A stretch of DNA of 64,000 nt, taken from Diphasiastrum complanatum. Its lineage: Eukaryota > Streptophyta > Lycopodiopsida > Lycopodiales > Lycopodiaceae. The notes under the pieces were generated by a model. It did not search any database. It was not told the DNA's origin and saw only the letters and a program-made list of their open reading frames with translations. Shown in pieces: positions 35,751 to 46,977 of this stretch; positions within the stretch are counted from its first letter, which is position 1; each line of letters opens with the position of its first letter. Position numbers and translations under genes: made by a program. The stretch spans positions 46,040,611 to 46,104,610 of the forward strand of contig CM055103.1 in NCBI GenBank assembly GCA_029204225.1. The letters run 5' to 3'.

Positions 35751-35774
35751 TAACGTGCTGCAATTTAGCTCCTT

Positions 35775-36125
35775 CATTGAGGATTGCTACCATGCAACGT
35801 CTTAATGAGTCCAAATCTGTACAACTACGCCACGAAGCTCTGCATAAACTCTGTGAAACACGCTTGCTAGTTGTGCCTGCACTGGCAGCTGAAAAAGAGA
35901 GACGCAAAGCATGGCATGATCGCAGGTTACAAAAGAAGGATCTTCATTCCGGAGATTTGGTCCTGATGTATAAAACCAAGGCGATCAAGGGAAAATTAAA
36001 ATTCACAGGCGAAGGTCCTTATCGGATCAAGGAAATTCTTAATCATGGAGTTGTGATTTTAGAGAAGCTAGATGGGATGCCCTTCGACACACCCATCAAC
36101 GGTAGCTAGTTGCACAAGTATTGGC
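35775..36125 (+). pseudogene. Gypsy integrase C-terminal domain
   Basis: Reads LNESKS ... RRKAWHDRRLQKKDLHSGDL, VLMYKTK, GKLKFTGEGPYRIKEIL and ILEKLDG. This is the usual end of plant gypsy integrase (AR--WHD--I----F--GD-VL-Y-----GKL---W-GPY-V--I). It ends in a stop at 36107, then a remnant LHKYWPP. The catalytic core and zinc domain are absent. Confidence 0.85.
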
Positions 36126-36599
36126 CACCACAGTAAGATAGATCCAGATTGGTGGTGGCACATTACAAAAAGCTATTCTGATAAATCATCACCACTAGAT
36201 CTAGGAAGATCAAGCCACATCAAGATTCGAGCAGATATGGCAAGATAGGAGAAATCCATCAGGATCCAAGGGGGATCCAGATCCAGATGGGATCAAGAAT
36301 GAAGCAGATCATCAGATTATGCCAATAAGTCCTCTAAATTTGCAGATCAAAAATCTCGATCTCAGTAATTATGGCAAAGTAAGGGCAAAATTCACAAAAA
36401 ACTGATGGATGGATGTTACCAATTATCCATCAGAACTACCAACAGTCAGATCCAGCATGAATGAAGCTGATTACCAGTTTGAAAAAGTTAAAAATCAAAG
36501 AATCTCGAGATCTCGTCAAAAAACACTCTAAAAGAGCACTTTTTTCATGATTTTTGGAGATCCCCTGAGAGATAGCTCTTGAAACTTGGACAGTCACCA

Positions 36600-36915
36600 G
36601 ATCTGACCCAGATGCATCCATGAAAATCTTTGCAAGAGTTCCTGATCGAGGAACCATCATTTTTTAGTGTCTGTGAGGGTTCCTAGAAGCTGAATTTTCA
36701 GAACCCTCGCAGAGCATCAAGATCATCTTACCAACCCTCGCAAGGTATCTAAATGGATTCAGAGCAGTGAAATTAGCTTGCCTACATGAAAATACAATCA
36801 CAAGAACATGTTGTGCGAGAGATCACTTCCTACGAGAGTTGAACCCTCGCAGACAGTCTGAACCCTCGCAGAACCTTCGCATGGCAGTCAAATCACCTTC
36901 TGAACTCTTGCAGAC
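36600..36915 (+). repeat. Second motif array, upstream of the aORF
   Basis: About ten copies of the same motif as in the 5' leader (GCAAGAGTTCC, ACCCTCGCAGA, TACGAGAGTTGAACCCTCGC, AACTCTTGCAGA) in both orientations. They lie between the integrase end and the TATA-like box at 37017. Confidence 0.75.
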
Positions 36916-37016
36916 TCCCTGAGGTCTTAGAATTTTGTAAAGAAGGTCCCTGCCAAAATTTGGGTGGAACTGAACTAGGGAAAGTGGATTTCACCCAATA
37001 CGCACTCTAAATTCCG

Positions 37017-37027
37017 CTATATAAGGG
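37017..37027 (+). promoter_or_regulatory. TATA-like box of the gypsy aORF
   Basis: CTATATAAGGG, 204 bases before the aORF start, with CCAAT at about 36995 and a downstream TGCTAGCGAAGCTCT stretch. The counterpart at 57144 (minus strand) has CTATAAAAGGG followed by TGCTAGTGAAGCTCT. A subgenomic promoter is inferred. Confidence 0.5.
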
Positions 37028-37230
37028 TTGAATTCGAGTAATTTGTCACCTTTGCTAGCGAAGCTCTGTTGAAATTTACATTGAAATTTTCAAGTTCTCT
37101 ATTTGCGACCAAACTTCCTACCAGCTATCATCTGCTCATACTGGACCTGAATCTGCGCTCTGAACTACAATTCTTGCCATCCAACACTCGTTTTTTTTTA
37201 CTTTTTTGCCCTTTAATAATCACCGCTAAC

Positions 37231-39320
37231 ATGGTCTCCTCACCCTCTAAAGACTCTGGCACCAAGCAGGTGATCTAGCGTGAAATCCCTGAGGCCAGAC
37301 AGATTTGGCCCTTACCCTCTGACGCTCTAATCCAACCATGGCTACAGACAACCGGCCCACTTCTAGAAGCAATGGATTTTTACCTGGCGCTTTTTCATTC
37401 TGAGATTAACATGGGCCTCGCCCTTCACGCTTACGCCACCTGGGAAGCGCCTAAGACACGCTTCTACTTCCTATACCAAGGTACCACGTACAAGGTCAGG
37501 ATTAATGCAAACTCGATGGTCACGATTGGCATTATGTCCGGTGATCGTCAGCCCATCTCCCATCACCACGCCAAAACTCTGATCAAACCTTTTGTCACCC
37601 AAACTGCACCAGAAATCCCAATTCAGACTAACAATGGTTACCTGATAGATACTATCACGGAACCCATCATTCAGACGGTTGCGCATCTGTTGAATACCTT
37701 TTTGGTTATTTCAACATTTCGTAAGGACAAAATCTAGTCCACGCTGCTGAGTCAGATAGTGGAATCCTTTCTGGAATTCCCAGGTCCATCAGTTGTGCCA
37801 TACGAATGGCATAGCTTCCTCATTCGTGAACTAATCACCTCCATCAAACCTAACAACCGTGACCGTATCACAGCAGGACCTCTGTTGTGTAACTTTGCAT
37901 GTAGACTTCTCGAGGCGAAAGTGCCCGATTTACAACGCTCATCCCTTTTGTCTACCCTCGTGCCACACACTAACCTCTATCCGCCGTCTCAAACATCCAC
38001 CTCCCGCCAACCTGCAGTTACTGACATAACGGCCAACAAACGAATTAGTGACGCTGCCTCTTCTTCTTCATCTCCACCTACTACCCGAAGACGCACCACC
38101 ACCACCGCATTAACGACTCCATCAACCACCGCCACTTCTTCTTCCGTGCAACCATCCCCTTCCATCTCTGTAGTCACTACCCCTCTTCTTGTTCCATCTA
38201 CAACTGTTTCTGTGTCCATCCTCCTTTCCTCTATTGATACCACTTCCATCTTTGTTCCATTGTCCGCTACTCCGTCCATCACCATCGCATCCTCCATCAC
38301 TCTTGCCGCCACTGTTGCTTCCATGCCATTTAATCTGTCTGATTCTCAATTGTCTCTCGACACTCTGGCGTGGATGCAAGTCATCAATTTTTTACCCCCA
38401 TGCTAGACCCTTTCTGCTCCATCTTCGCCTTCTTCCATACTCCACACCACCCTTCAGTTCCCCTCTGTTCCTCCCATTCTCTCGTTCGGACAAACCGTTC
38501 TCACCCTCGTTTCCACAGTTGCTTCTTAAACCCCACTTGCTTCGCCAAAAAGGTTGTTGAGGGCAACCAACTGTTGCCTAATGACGCATTTGTCCAAACA
38601 GTTTTTGTACCATCGCCAGATTGGGCTGATCCAACTACCTCAGATGGCATAAGGTCCAACGAGAACGTGATTGAAGATGATGACAACGGAACTCCACAAG
38701 TCGTCGGGGCCGATACAACACAAGCCCCTACCAGTGCTAGTGTACCGGCTGCTCCCACAAACCTAACGACGACATAACAGACTCTGGGCAAATACATCCT
38801 GGAGGCGGTAGCAGCCAAAGCTATATTGGAAAGCAGGGTACTACGCTTGGCAACAAGCAGCCAGCTACGAGCAGAACTCACCAAGCAGCAGCACGAGCTG
38901 ATCCTTATTGACCTTCATGAGTAAGAAAGGCACCAGGAGATTGCCAAGTTGCAGTAGAAGGAGGAGGGCCTCAATAATTATATCCAAAGCCTCTCCAAAG
39001 CACTGACAGAGGCCTCCATGAAGGTGCGAGAGCTTCAATCTGAATCGTCCCAACGGCTTGCTCCCATCCAGGCGCAACTAAACATTTTGGAAGCAGAGAA
39101 TACGCGCCTGGGGGCAGAGGTCAAAGCCCTATAGAATGAAAAGCTTGCTTGGCTAGTTCAACCTGCACCAGACTCAAGGCCGCTATCTGAATCAGAAATG
39201 AATCTCTTTCGACGTCAGGTGCAGGTGTTGATGGAGTTTGTTGACAGGATGTCGATGACTTTGAAGTCAAAGACTTCGATGTTGATCATGCTTCTGCTTT
39301 AGTTGATTAATTGCACAGAC
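37231..39320 (+). pseudogene. Gypsy additional ORF (aORF), env position, degenerate
   Basis: Starts MVSSPSKDSGTKQ. It has an N-terminal globular part (IWPLPS, ATWEAPKTRFYFL), then from about 37980 a Ser/Thr/Pro-rich stretch of some 130 residues. An acidic Thr-rich part follows, and from about 38780 a Gln/Glu-rich coiled coil (LEAVAAKAILESRVL, AQLNILEAENTRLGAEV). Stops at 37279, 37736, 38404 and 38776 and frame shifts break it. It lies downstream of integrase, the place of env-like ORFs in Athila-type gypsy elements. A homologous start is found at 56978-56745 on the minus strand (DIMALPS, FSTWDKAKGKF). I see no clear signal peptide or transmembrane segment, so envelope function is not supported. 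Confidence 0.6.
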
Positions 39321-39689
39321 ATTGGACTTTTGAGAGTAAGGCTGCATTCATTGTGGAGAGAGCTTATATATTTACATAGTATACTTGTGCTCATGAATCG
39401 AATTTGGGTGAGTCGGAGTGAAGCTTAATTCCAACGATAAAGGTTTCAAAGGGTTTTTTGGTCTTGCTTAAGCAAGAGAAACTATGTGAATGTTTTACTC
39501 TCTCTCTCTCTGCATCTTCGGGATGTTGATCTGACTATCCTTTGGTTGGGGTAGTACCAAACCTTTACCTTTTATTTATGATTCATCAGCTAACAAAGGT
39601 CTTTTTTTATGATCAGTCCTCAGGTTGGTTTCAAGATGTCGTCACCTTAGGTTATGGGGAGCCCCTTCCTCCACCTAACCATTTTTTCA

Positions 39690-40206
39690 GACTTTGATAT
39701 GGTGCATAAAAAAGACTGTTACTTTATATAATTTTATTAATGGTACTGATCGGGCTACATGTCTTGCTGCTAAACCTGAAGATAGGGTCCTTTGTCTTGT
39801 TGATCTTTTTGGTAATATTGCTGCTATTGCGGAAAAAAAAAATTGGAAGAGGAAAAGTTTTTTAATTCACACATTAGAAAAATCTTTGAATGTCTAGAAA
39901 AAGAAAATGGTTCTGCCTCTTCTGGGATTGCCACTCCTACTATTCTTACTACACCTTTATCTCCACACCCACTTGTTTTTGTTGAGGATCTTGATGAGGA
40001 TAGCACATCAACGGCTGGAACAATTCGCCCAGGAGATTTGTGACATTGGTGACCTCTCTGCTTATGAATTTTGCCAATCCAAAAGTTACCAAATCCCTCT
40101 GTCGCACGATTGAAATCAAACTCGCCCTCACGTCCTTCAAACTCTGGAGCCTCCCCACTGTGAATTTCCTTGCTCTTATACCTATTGAACTCTGGACCTT
40201 GCCACC
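39690..40206 (+). pseudogene. Possible aORF C-terminal part, before nested Copia
   Basis: Open text LAAKPEDRVLCLVDLFGNIA shifts frame in a poly-A run at 39832-39841, then reads FFNSHIRKIFECLEKENG and an acidic stretch ending at a stop. After removal of the nested Copia element and one TSD copy the sequence continues at 44782-44990 (TYKVVTLHKNSS...). It may be the end of the aORF or a separate ORF. Confidence 0.4.
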
Positions 40207-40907
40207 TGTGAAAGTACTGTACTTTAGGACCATAATTGGATCTACAAAAGATCCACAAGAGTGATTGGATGCTTGCTTAACAATCTATCAAAAAACTAGA
40301 CACAAAAAAGTTGATCTAGATTGGCAATTTGACAAACAACAAGCATTAACAATCAAAAGCATTGATAAACATTGAAATCCGGGCCCACACGTGTGTACTA
40401 CAGGCTGTAGTACGGCCTTCAACCTGAGAAACAAGTAGAAATTGATTTGGTCTCATTTGGATCACAAAAACTCAATGTACATAGTGAACTAGCTTGAGAT
40501 TGCCAATGAGCTCCAAAAATTTTCTATCTTCTCACTATGGAGAGAGGGAATACATAGCAAATTCGACTTTCTTCTTGAAGTTAGGTGGATTTCCAGCATG
40601 TAATAAGGAAGTTAACTCACTCTCCTTGACCTAAAATGAAACCCTAGTCTATTTCCTAGAGTTATGCTTGGTAGGTAGTTAGTTGGTCAAATTTTCACCT
40701 TAAACTTAGGTGTAGGTCCTATAAAGTAGGGATGACCACCAAATAGACATGACCAACTCTCTTGACTTGACCTAATCTACATTAGGATGGGTTTCCCATG
40801 TGGCATCATGGCCTCACATGTGTGGGACCCACTTGTGTACACAATTTACACTATTCTACATGGTTTTTGATCAAGCTAGATTTGCCAATTTTCGGCAATT
40901 CTTCACA
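40207..40907 (-). repeat. 3' LTR of nested Copia
   Basis: TGTGAAGAATTGCC ... AGTACTTTCACA on the minus strand. About nine differences from the 5' LTR. Confidence 0.92.
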
Positions 40908-41294
40908 CTCCTCCTCAAATTTAGCTTGATCTATTTACAACTCTCTTCATAGATCAATGAAAGCTTTTAGAAGTGTCTAAAAAATCCAGCTACAAAGAAG
41001 GAACTTTTGAGACTCCAATAGAGAATGATGTCCATGAAGGATCTTTCACCACCTCTTAGAGGATCCCATACAAGATGTTCCATAAATGTGTCTATATACA
41101 TGTAGCACACTTCAAAACTAAACATCATGCCAAGCCATGGATTCCAAGGCATTTTGTGCACTTGAAGATACATCAATTAAAATATTAAGTGCATAAATAA
41201 TGTTGCCAAAGACAACTTGTCTTGCTTGATCCATATGATTGAGCCTAGATGGCTCCATCTTGATACTCAAGGTTCTTCTTGGAGTCCTCGGGTC

Positions 41295-41726
41295 TTAAGC
41301 TTGCTCCTCCACTTGACTTGACTCCAAACCATCAATGAATTGAATAAGGTGTTGATCCAAAGGTGCTTCTTGAAGTTTACAAATCTTCCACTCTTGAAAG
41401 ATCACATTTCCACCATCAAATTCTTTGGCTGAAAACAAGTAGATTCTACAATCTCTACTTGAAGAGCAAAACACTACCATTATTCCTATCATTGAAATAG
41501 GATAATCTTTGGTCCTTACATTGGAATGATCATGTTCAAAGCATGTGGACCCAAAAATTTCCAATACAAATGATGTTTCATCTTTTATGACACTATTCAA
41601 ACTATTACAAAAATAGTTATCCAATGAAATTGCTTTATCAACAACAAATGTAGATTTCAAAGCATCCCATTTCATTGTCTTGTCATACAAAGTAATAAAC
41701 ACCATGAATCTTAAAGGTAAGAACAA
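41295..41726 (-). pseudogene. Copia integrase C-terminal remnant
   Basis: Contains LEIFGSTCFEH, then after a gap FCSSSRDCRIYLFSAKEF and NVIFQE. This is the order of the Copia integrase end (L--FG--A--H, FLGYS---KGYR--------, V-F-E). The spacing is compressed and the core domain is absent, so this is a deletion product. Confidence 0.6.
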
Positions 41727-43294
41727 GTCACCTCATGTCTACTAATACTTTCCAAAAAGTATTCAAAGATAGTAGACTCTCCAATGCTCACCACCCTTGC
41801 AAGATGCACACTTGAATGGACAATTTGCATGCAATTTGATGACTCGGACATTGTCATTGAGGACTCCCTTGGAACTCTCATGCTTTGAGGCTGATCCTCA
41901 AGATCTTCCTCCTTTTGATGCTCCTCCTCAATGCAAGCAAGATCACACTTTGCCAAGATCTCCTCTTGAGTGATCTCCTCCTTTGCCAAGCTCATTCTTT
42001 CAAAAGCAACACTAGCTTCCAACTTAAACAATCTTCCATGTTTAAATCCCTTTGCAATGCAAACATCATTCTTCAAGATGAAGCAAACACCATGCTTAAA
42101 GTGGACATCCAAACCACTTTCTAAGAGTAGACCAACACTAAGCATATTCTTGGTGATTGATGGTACATAAAGGACATTTTCTAGATCCATGCATTTTGAG
42201 GATTCTAGATACAAAGAGATGGTGCCAACACCATCTATCCTACACTCTTCATCATTTGCAGTAAAGACAAACTTTTTAGCATCATTGAAAGAGTGTAAGG
42301 TTGCGAAAAAGTCCTTTTCACAAGACATGTGGGAGCTAGCCCCACTGTCGATCCACCAATTGTCTCTTGAATTGCTATTGCTTGTTGGTGAGGATGTAGA
42401 TGCCATCAAGAATACATCTACTTCATCCTCCTCCTCCTCCTTTGCAAGGTTTCCTTGTTTGTCCTCCTCCACTTGTGCTCTTAGCCTCTTGTAGCATTCA
42501 GATGCATAATGCCCCTTCCTTCCACAAAAGAAGCATTTCTGCTTTGACTTGTCCTTTGAGCTTGATGCATCATCCTCTTCTTTGGCCTCCTTTGGATGCT
42601 TCTTCTTTCCATTGGTCTTCTTTTTGCCCTTGAATGAGAAATTGGCTTTCTCATCACCATCCTGCAACGACAAGGAAGTCATCCTAGATTTTGCATGGAG
42701 CATCCTACACTCTTCAGCCACTAATACACTATGAAGTTTTTCTATAGTTGGCAAAGTGTCTTGGATGGCAAAACTTTGGACCAAATTTGCAAAGTCATCT
42801 CCTAGACCATTAAGGACAATTTTTACAAGCTCTTCATCATGAATCTTCTCTCCAATGGAAGCCAACTCCCTATTTAGAGACTTGATTCTGAGTACATAAT
42901 CCTGTGCACTCTCCTCACTTCTCCTCATGCTTTGCAAAATTTGATTTCTAAGCATAAGAACTCTAGAAGTGTTGCTAGACTCATAGATTGATTTTAAAGA
43001 CTCCCAAGCCTCTTTAGCATTAGTACAAGCTGATACTTCTCTCAACAAATCATTGCTCACATTCATCTTCACACAATGAAGTGCAAGCCTAGATCTCTTC
43101 TTGTATCTAGCTAACTCCTGTGCACCTAGAGGTTCATCTTCATATTCAATCAAGAACTCATAAAGGTCTTGGAGGACCAATAGTGAATCCATTCTAACCT
43201 TCCAAATAGCATAATTTGTAGAATTCAACCTCTCACTAGCTTCTAGAAGGTATGCTCCAGCAGATCCCATCTTACTAGTGACTTCTACAAACAA
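41711..43294 (-). CDS. Copia gag-protease polyprotein, 527 residues
   Basis: An uninterrupted frame. It has the gag start SERLNSTNYAIWKVRMDSLL, the UBN2/gag body, the zinc knuckle CFFCGRKGHYASEC (residues about 254-267), an acidic linker, the protease motif WWIDSGASSHM (about 314-324) and a GAG-pre-integrase stretch (LLLESGLDVHFKHGVCFIL). It then ends in a tail of Glu/Ser-rich sequence instead of integrase. Met at MGSAGAYLLEASER (residue 9) is a likely alternative start, since the related copy at 46978 starts MGSISGFLLEPSER. Capsid assembly and processing could work; replication would need enzymes in trans. Confidence 0.88.
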   Translation of the reverse strand: MFVEVTSKMGSAGAYLLEASERLNSTNYAIWKVRMDSLLVLQDLYEFLIEYEDEPLGAQELARYKKRSRLALHCVKMNVSNDLLREVSACTNAKEAWESLKSIYESSNTSRVLMLRNQILQSMRRSEESAQDYVLRIKSLNRELASIGEKIHDEELVKIVLNGLGDDFANLVQSFAIQDTLPTIEKLHSVLVAEECRMLHAKSRMTSLSLQDGDEKANFSFKGKKKTNGKKKHPKEAKEEDDASSSKDKSKQKCFFCGRKGHYASECYKRLRAQVEEDKQGNLAKEEEEDEVDVFLMASTSSPTSNSNSRDNWWIDSGASSHMSCEKDFFATLHSFNDAKKFVFTANDEECRIDGVGTISLYLESSKCMDLENVLYVPSITKNMLSVGLLLESGLDVHFKHGVCFILKNDVCIAKGFKHGRLFKLEASVAFERMSLAKEEITQEEILAKCDLACIEEEHQKEEDLEDQPQSMRVPRESSMTMSESSNCMQIVHSSVHLARVVSIGESTIFEYFLESISRHEVTCSYL

Positions 43295-44063
43295 GAAATA
43301 GATTTGATTGACTTGAAACTCACAAAGGTCTCACACTTGCAGTGTTTCACTCAAATTTGATTTCTAATCCAACAAATGGACTTATAATCACAGTTCTATC
43401 ACTCCCTCACAAAGCTGGAATGAAGATAAGATGAAGTGAAAACTACTTTCAAACAAATCTTGCCAAGAAATGGATTTGATTGTCTCTAGAAACTCACTAA
43501 GGTCTCTCTCTTGTAGTTTTTCACTCAAATTAGATTTCTAATCCAACAAATGGACTTATAATCTCAGTTCTAGCACTCCCTCACAAAGTTGGAATGAAGA
43601 TAAGATGATGTGAAATCTACTTACAATCAAATCTTGCCAATTTTGGCTATTTTTGAACAAAAAAATGACTTAATCTCTTTCTTCCTTCTTGGTGTACTTT
43701 CAAGACCTGTTTTTAACCTTAATAGGACTTGAACTCAGCCTAGATTAATTAGATTCCATGAAACAAATTCAAATCTAATCAATGGCAAATGATCTTGGTA
43801 GATTATCCTAGGATCTCCACCAAAAATTACACCAACAGCTCACAAATTGAATTTTTTTGGATCAAATGAATACCATGCATTAAATGCAGGTTCAGAGGTG
43901 CCCACACATGTGGAAAGTACGGATTTGGACCCCTACCAAGTTTGGGATCAAATCTCCTCACCAAAATCAAGATTCTAGCTTGCCCTCTCAATACTAGCTT
44001 TTAGCACCAAAACTTGCTAAAAATGGATTTGCATTAGATCAATGGCTTATGCTCTTGTACTTG

Positions 44064-44075
44064 GATCTGATACCA
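44064..44075 (-). other. Primer-binding site of nested Copia
   Basis: TGGTATCAGATC next to the 5' LTR on the minus strand, complementary to the 3' end of plant initiator tRNA-Met. Confidence 0.85.
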
Positions 44076-44776
44076 TGTGAAAGTACTGTACTTTAGGACC
44101 ATAAATGGATCTACAAAAGATCCACAAGAGTGATTGGATGCTTGCTTAACAATCTATCAAAAAACTAGACACAAAAAAGTTGATCTAGATTGGCAATTTG
44201 ACAAACAACAAGCATTAACAATCAAAAGCATTGGTAAACATTGAAATCCGAGCCCACACGTGTGTACTACAGGATTTAGTACGGCCTTCAACCTGAGAAA
44301 CAAGTAGAAATTGATTTGGTCTCATTTGGATCACAAAAACTCAATGTACATAGTGAACTAGCTTGAGATTGCCAATGAGCTCCAAAAATTTTCTATCTTC
44401 TCACTATGGAGAGAGGGAATACATAGCAAATTCGACTTCCTTCTTGAAGTTAGGTGGATTTCCAGCATGTAATAAGGAAGTTAACTCACTCTCCTTGACC
44501 TAAAATGAAACCCTAGTCTATTTCCTAGAGTTATGCTTGGTAGGTAGTTAGTTGGTCAAATTTTCACCTTAAACTTAGGTGTAGGTCCTATAAAGTAGGG
44601 ATGACCACCAAATAGACATGACCAACTCTCTTGACTTGACCTAACCTACATTAGGATGGGTTTCCCATGTGGCATCATGGCCTCACATGTGTGGGACCCA
44701 CTTGTGTACACAATTTACACTATTCTACATGGTTTTTGATCAAGCTAGATTTGCCAATTTTCGACAATTCTTCACA
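44076..44776 (-). repeat. 5' LTR of nested Copia
   Basis: 701 bases with the same TG...CA ends as its partner. Followed by the CCACC duplication at 44777-44781. Confidence 0.92.
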
Positions 44777-44781
44777 CCACC

Positions 44782-44990
44782 TCACTACAAATGAAGTACA
44801 AACCTATAAGGTTGTCACTCTGCATAAAAACTCTTCCCTAGAAACCCCTATTGCTTTTGATACCATCATACGAATGAACAAATTTGAACCTTCACGATGT
44901 TCTTCCGAGCAAACCTGGGCTAGGGTCAGTGGACACTTTGAAACTAGTTTCAACCGTATGCATCTCCATCAAGCCCGCATATGGAACTAG
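44782..44990 (+). pseudogene. Continuation of interrupted gypsy ORF
   Basis: Open frame reading TYKVVTLHKNSSLETPIAFD ... MHLHQARIWN and then a stop at 44988. It lies directly after the Copia target-site duplication, so it continues the interrupted sequence of 39.7-40.2 kb. Not recognised. Confidence 0.4.
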
Positions 44991-45252
44991 AAAAGACCCT
45001 TCTTCAAATGTCGTTGTTGTTGGAATAGATGAGTAATAGAATGCGGAAACTTCCTACTTCCAATGAATGACTATGCCTATCAAAAATTGAACAAATCAAA
45101 AGTGATGAAAATCACGTTCAATCTTTAGCAACTAACTTTTGCTAGATACTAAGTGATTACGTTGCCATATATAAAGTATTGAATTCTCAGACAATTTCTA
45201 TCAGTTACAGAAGCAATACAGAGATGCATGCATTCTGACACAAATTGAACGC
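44991..45252. other. AT-rich spacer inside gypsy complex
   Basis: Nothing recognised. Confidence 0.4.
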
Positions 45253-45629
45253 CATTAGAGGAGTTCTAAATCCAAAAAAGACCCTTGTAAAGATTCTTTT
45301 TATATTTTTTCTCAATATTTTCTTACACATGGACCAATCAAAACACTCAAATTTGAAATCTACGTAACATAACTTTTTGAGTCCACATTTTGATTCCACA
45401 CTAAAAATGGCATAACTTTTTAATGGTAAGTCCGAATTTAGCGAAGTTTGGTGCATTGGAAATCGCTTGACAAGGGTTTTCCAATGATATATTATATGAC
45501 ATACTTCTAAGCTACAATTAAAAAGTTATGGCAAGTCAAAAGTATTAGTGTTATAATATTTTAATAATATAAACTACATTTTGAACGAATTCTTAAAGGG
45601 TCTTTTTGGAGCTCAAAACTCCTCTAATG
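45253..45629. mobile_element. Foldback/MITE-like element
   Basis: The terminal inverted arms are CATTAGAGGAGTT--- ... AAAAAGACCCTT at 45253-45286 and its complement at 45596-45629. A second inner pair, GGCATAACTTTTTAAT (about 45409) and ATTAAAAAGTTATGGC (about 45518), lets the 377-base unit fold on itself. It has no coding capacity and no clear target-site duplication. Confidence 0.5.
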
Positions 45630-46160
45630 AATAAAAAAATAGTATTAATTCAGAAAAACAAGATCAGACGCTAATGAGTGCAAGACAATAGCGGATAGAA
45701 ATCGCGCACTCTAAAGTTGTCTCTGAGTAACTGAGAATAAGTCTGAAATAAGCAACTCTGCTGACAAACAGTAGCGCAATAGCAACTCTAAAATAAATCT
45801 TTAAAAGACTGAGATAGAATGCTCAAGAGAGTTCAAGCTTGAAAGCTTGATAGAGAGCTAACAACAATACTTTCTGATTGTGAATGATCTGCTTGCTGAG
45901 AGCGCATGAAGCATCGTGTAATAACACTCAACTCCTTCACAATTCACAATGTTGATCGTTTTTTATGATGAGATGTATGAGCAGCAGATTTATACTAAGT
46001 AATTAGGTCGTCAAATGCGATTGCTAGTTGGCTAGAGTCCGCTGGCATTCATCCAGTTCTTCTCAGAAGTTGCTTGTTGATAAGCGGTGACAATTGGCTG
46101 TAAACAGTCTGTCTGCATAAATGAACGTAAATTTTCATTCTGCATTAATGAACGTAAACG
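45630..46160. other. AT-rich spacer
   Basis: No gene recognised. Confidence 0.4.
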
Positions 46161-46440
46161 GCCAGAGGCGAAAAATGCAACACTGCATTTTAACTCTTAA
46201 TTTCCTGACAGGCAAAAAATGCGAAAAAGACAACACTGCATTTTTGCACGTAATTCTTGACAGGCAAAAAATGCGAAAAAGATGACATTGCATTTTTACA
46301 CATAATTCCTTACATGCAAAAAATGCGAAAAAGCCGACACTGCATTTTCACACGAGATTCCTGACAGAAGGCGATAGTGTCACAAAAAGACGAAAAAGAC
46401 GACACTGTAATTTTACTCGTAATTCATGATAGGCGACACT
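46161..46440. repeat. Minisatellite of hairpins, period about 52 bases
   Basis: Five units of GACAGGCAAAAAATGCG ... CACTGCATTTTTGCAC type. In the first four the AAAAATGC and GCATTTT segments pair across a loop of 6-16 bases, so each unit can form one hairpin. The last unit (about 46370-46430) has lost the arms. Confidence 0.75.
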
Positions 46441-46977
46441 GTCGGGATTGTAGAGAGAGAAAATGCAACACTATTGTCAAACTCTGTGTATTTCTGCAAA
46501 AAAACCACATGCCTTTCAGGTTAGAATTTATTTTGTTTGATTTATGTTCAATAACCTTCAGTTGTTCTTAGTTGCATAATTTTGCCTTGCAAGTATCCAT
46601 GCTATTGATGCTATTGGAACTACAACTTATTAGGAACATCAGTGTCGACGATCCATGGATCCCCTCATTTTTGAGACCCGAAATTAGGAGTAGCTTTCAC
46701 AAGAACCGAGTTATGGCATAGTCTATTGAGAGGGCTAGAAGCCAAATTTGAGATAATAAAGACAAGTGAAACCTTTGTGAGATTCTAGGGTTTAAATCTA
46801 TTCCAATTTCTTGAACATTGTTTTGTAGAATCCTTCTTGAGTTCTTTTGAATCAAGATCGAGAGGATCCTGCCACTTGTGTCTTTGTGAATATCAAGTGA
46901 GTTGCTAGTGATGCAAATTTTGGAAAAGAACTTAGGGAGGGCCGAGAAGTACATTAATAGTATAAGTCTTTAGGAAG

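Larger units (their letters stand above)
40207..44776 (-). mobile_element. Young nested Copia element with gag-protease only
   Basis: A complete insertion with two 701-base LTRs (40207-40907 and 44076-44776, about 98-99% identical by eye), flanked by the 5-base direct repeat CCACC (40202-40206, 44777-44781). On the minus strand it has a tRNA-Met-type primer-binding site (44075-44064, TGGTATCAGATC), a gag-protease ORF (43294-41711), a worn integrase C-terminal trace (41726-41295) and a purine tract TTTGAGGAGGAG just before the 3' LTR. Reverse transcriptase, RNase H and the integrase core are missing in this 4.6-kb element. It is probably an internally deleted, non-autonomous copy that moved recently. 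Confidence 0.93.

Noticed and set aside
37231-39320. Envelope glycoprotein
   Set aside because: Position fits an env-like ORF, but I see no signal peptide, cleavage site or clear membrane anchor in the degenerate text, so only aORF is claimed.
42400-42734. Plus-strand Pro/Ser-rich frames in the Copia element
   Set aside because: Shadows opposite the gag-protease ORF, whose motifs and uninterrupted length show the true strand.
44667-44990. A 107-residue ORF across an LTR boundary
   Set aside because: Its start lies in the Copia LTR; only the part after 44781 belongs to the interrupted gypsy sequence.
46161-46440. Possible CRISPR-like array (regular repeats and spacers)
   Set aside because: Eukaryotic context, degenerate units, no unique equal-length spacers, no cas genes; a minisatellite of hairpins.
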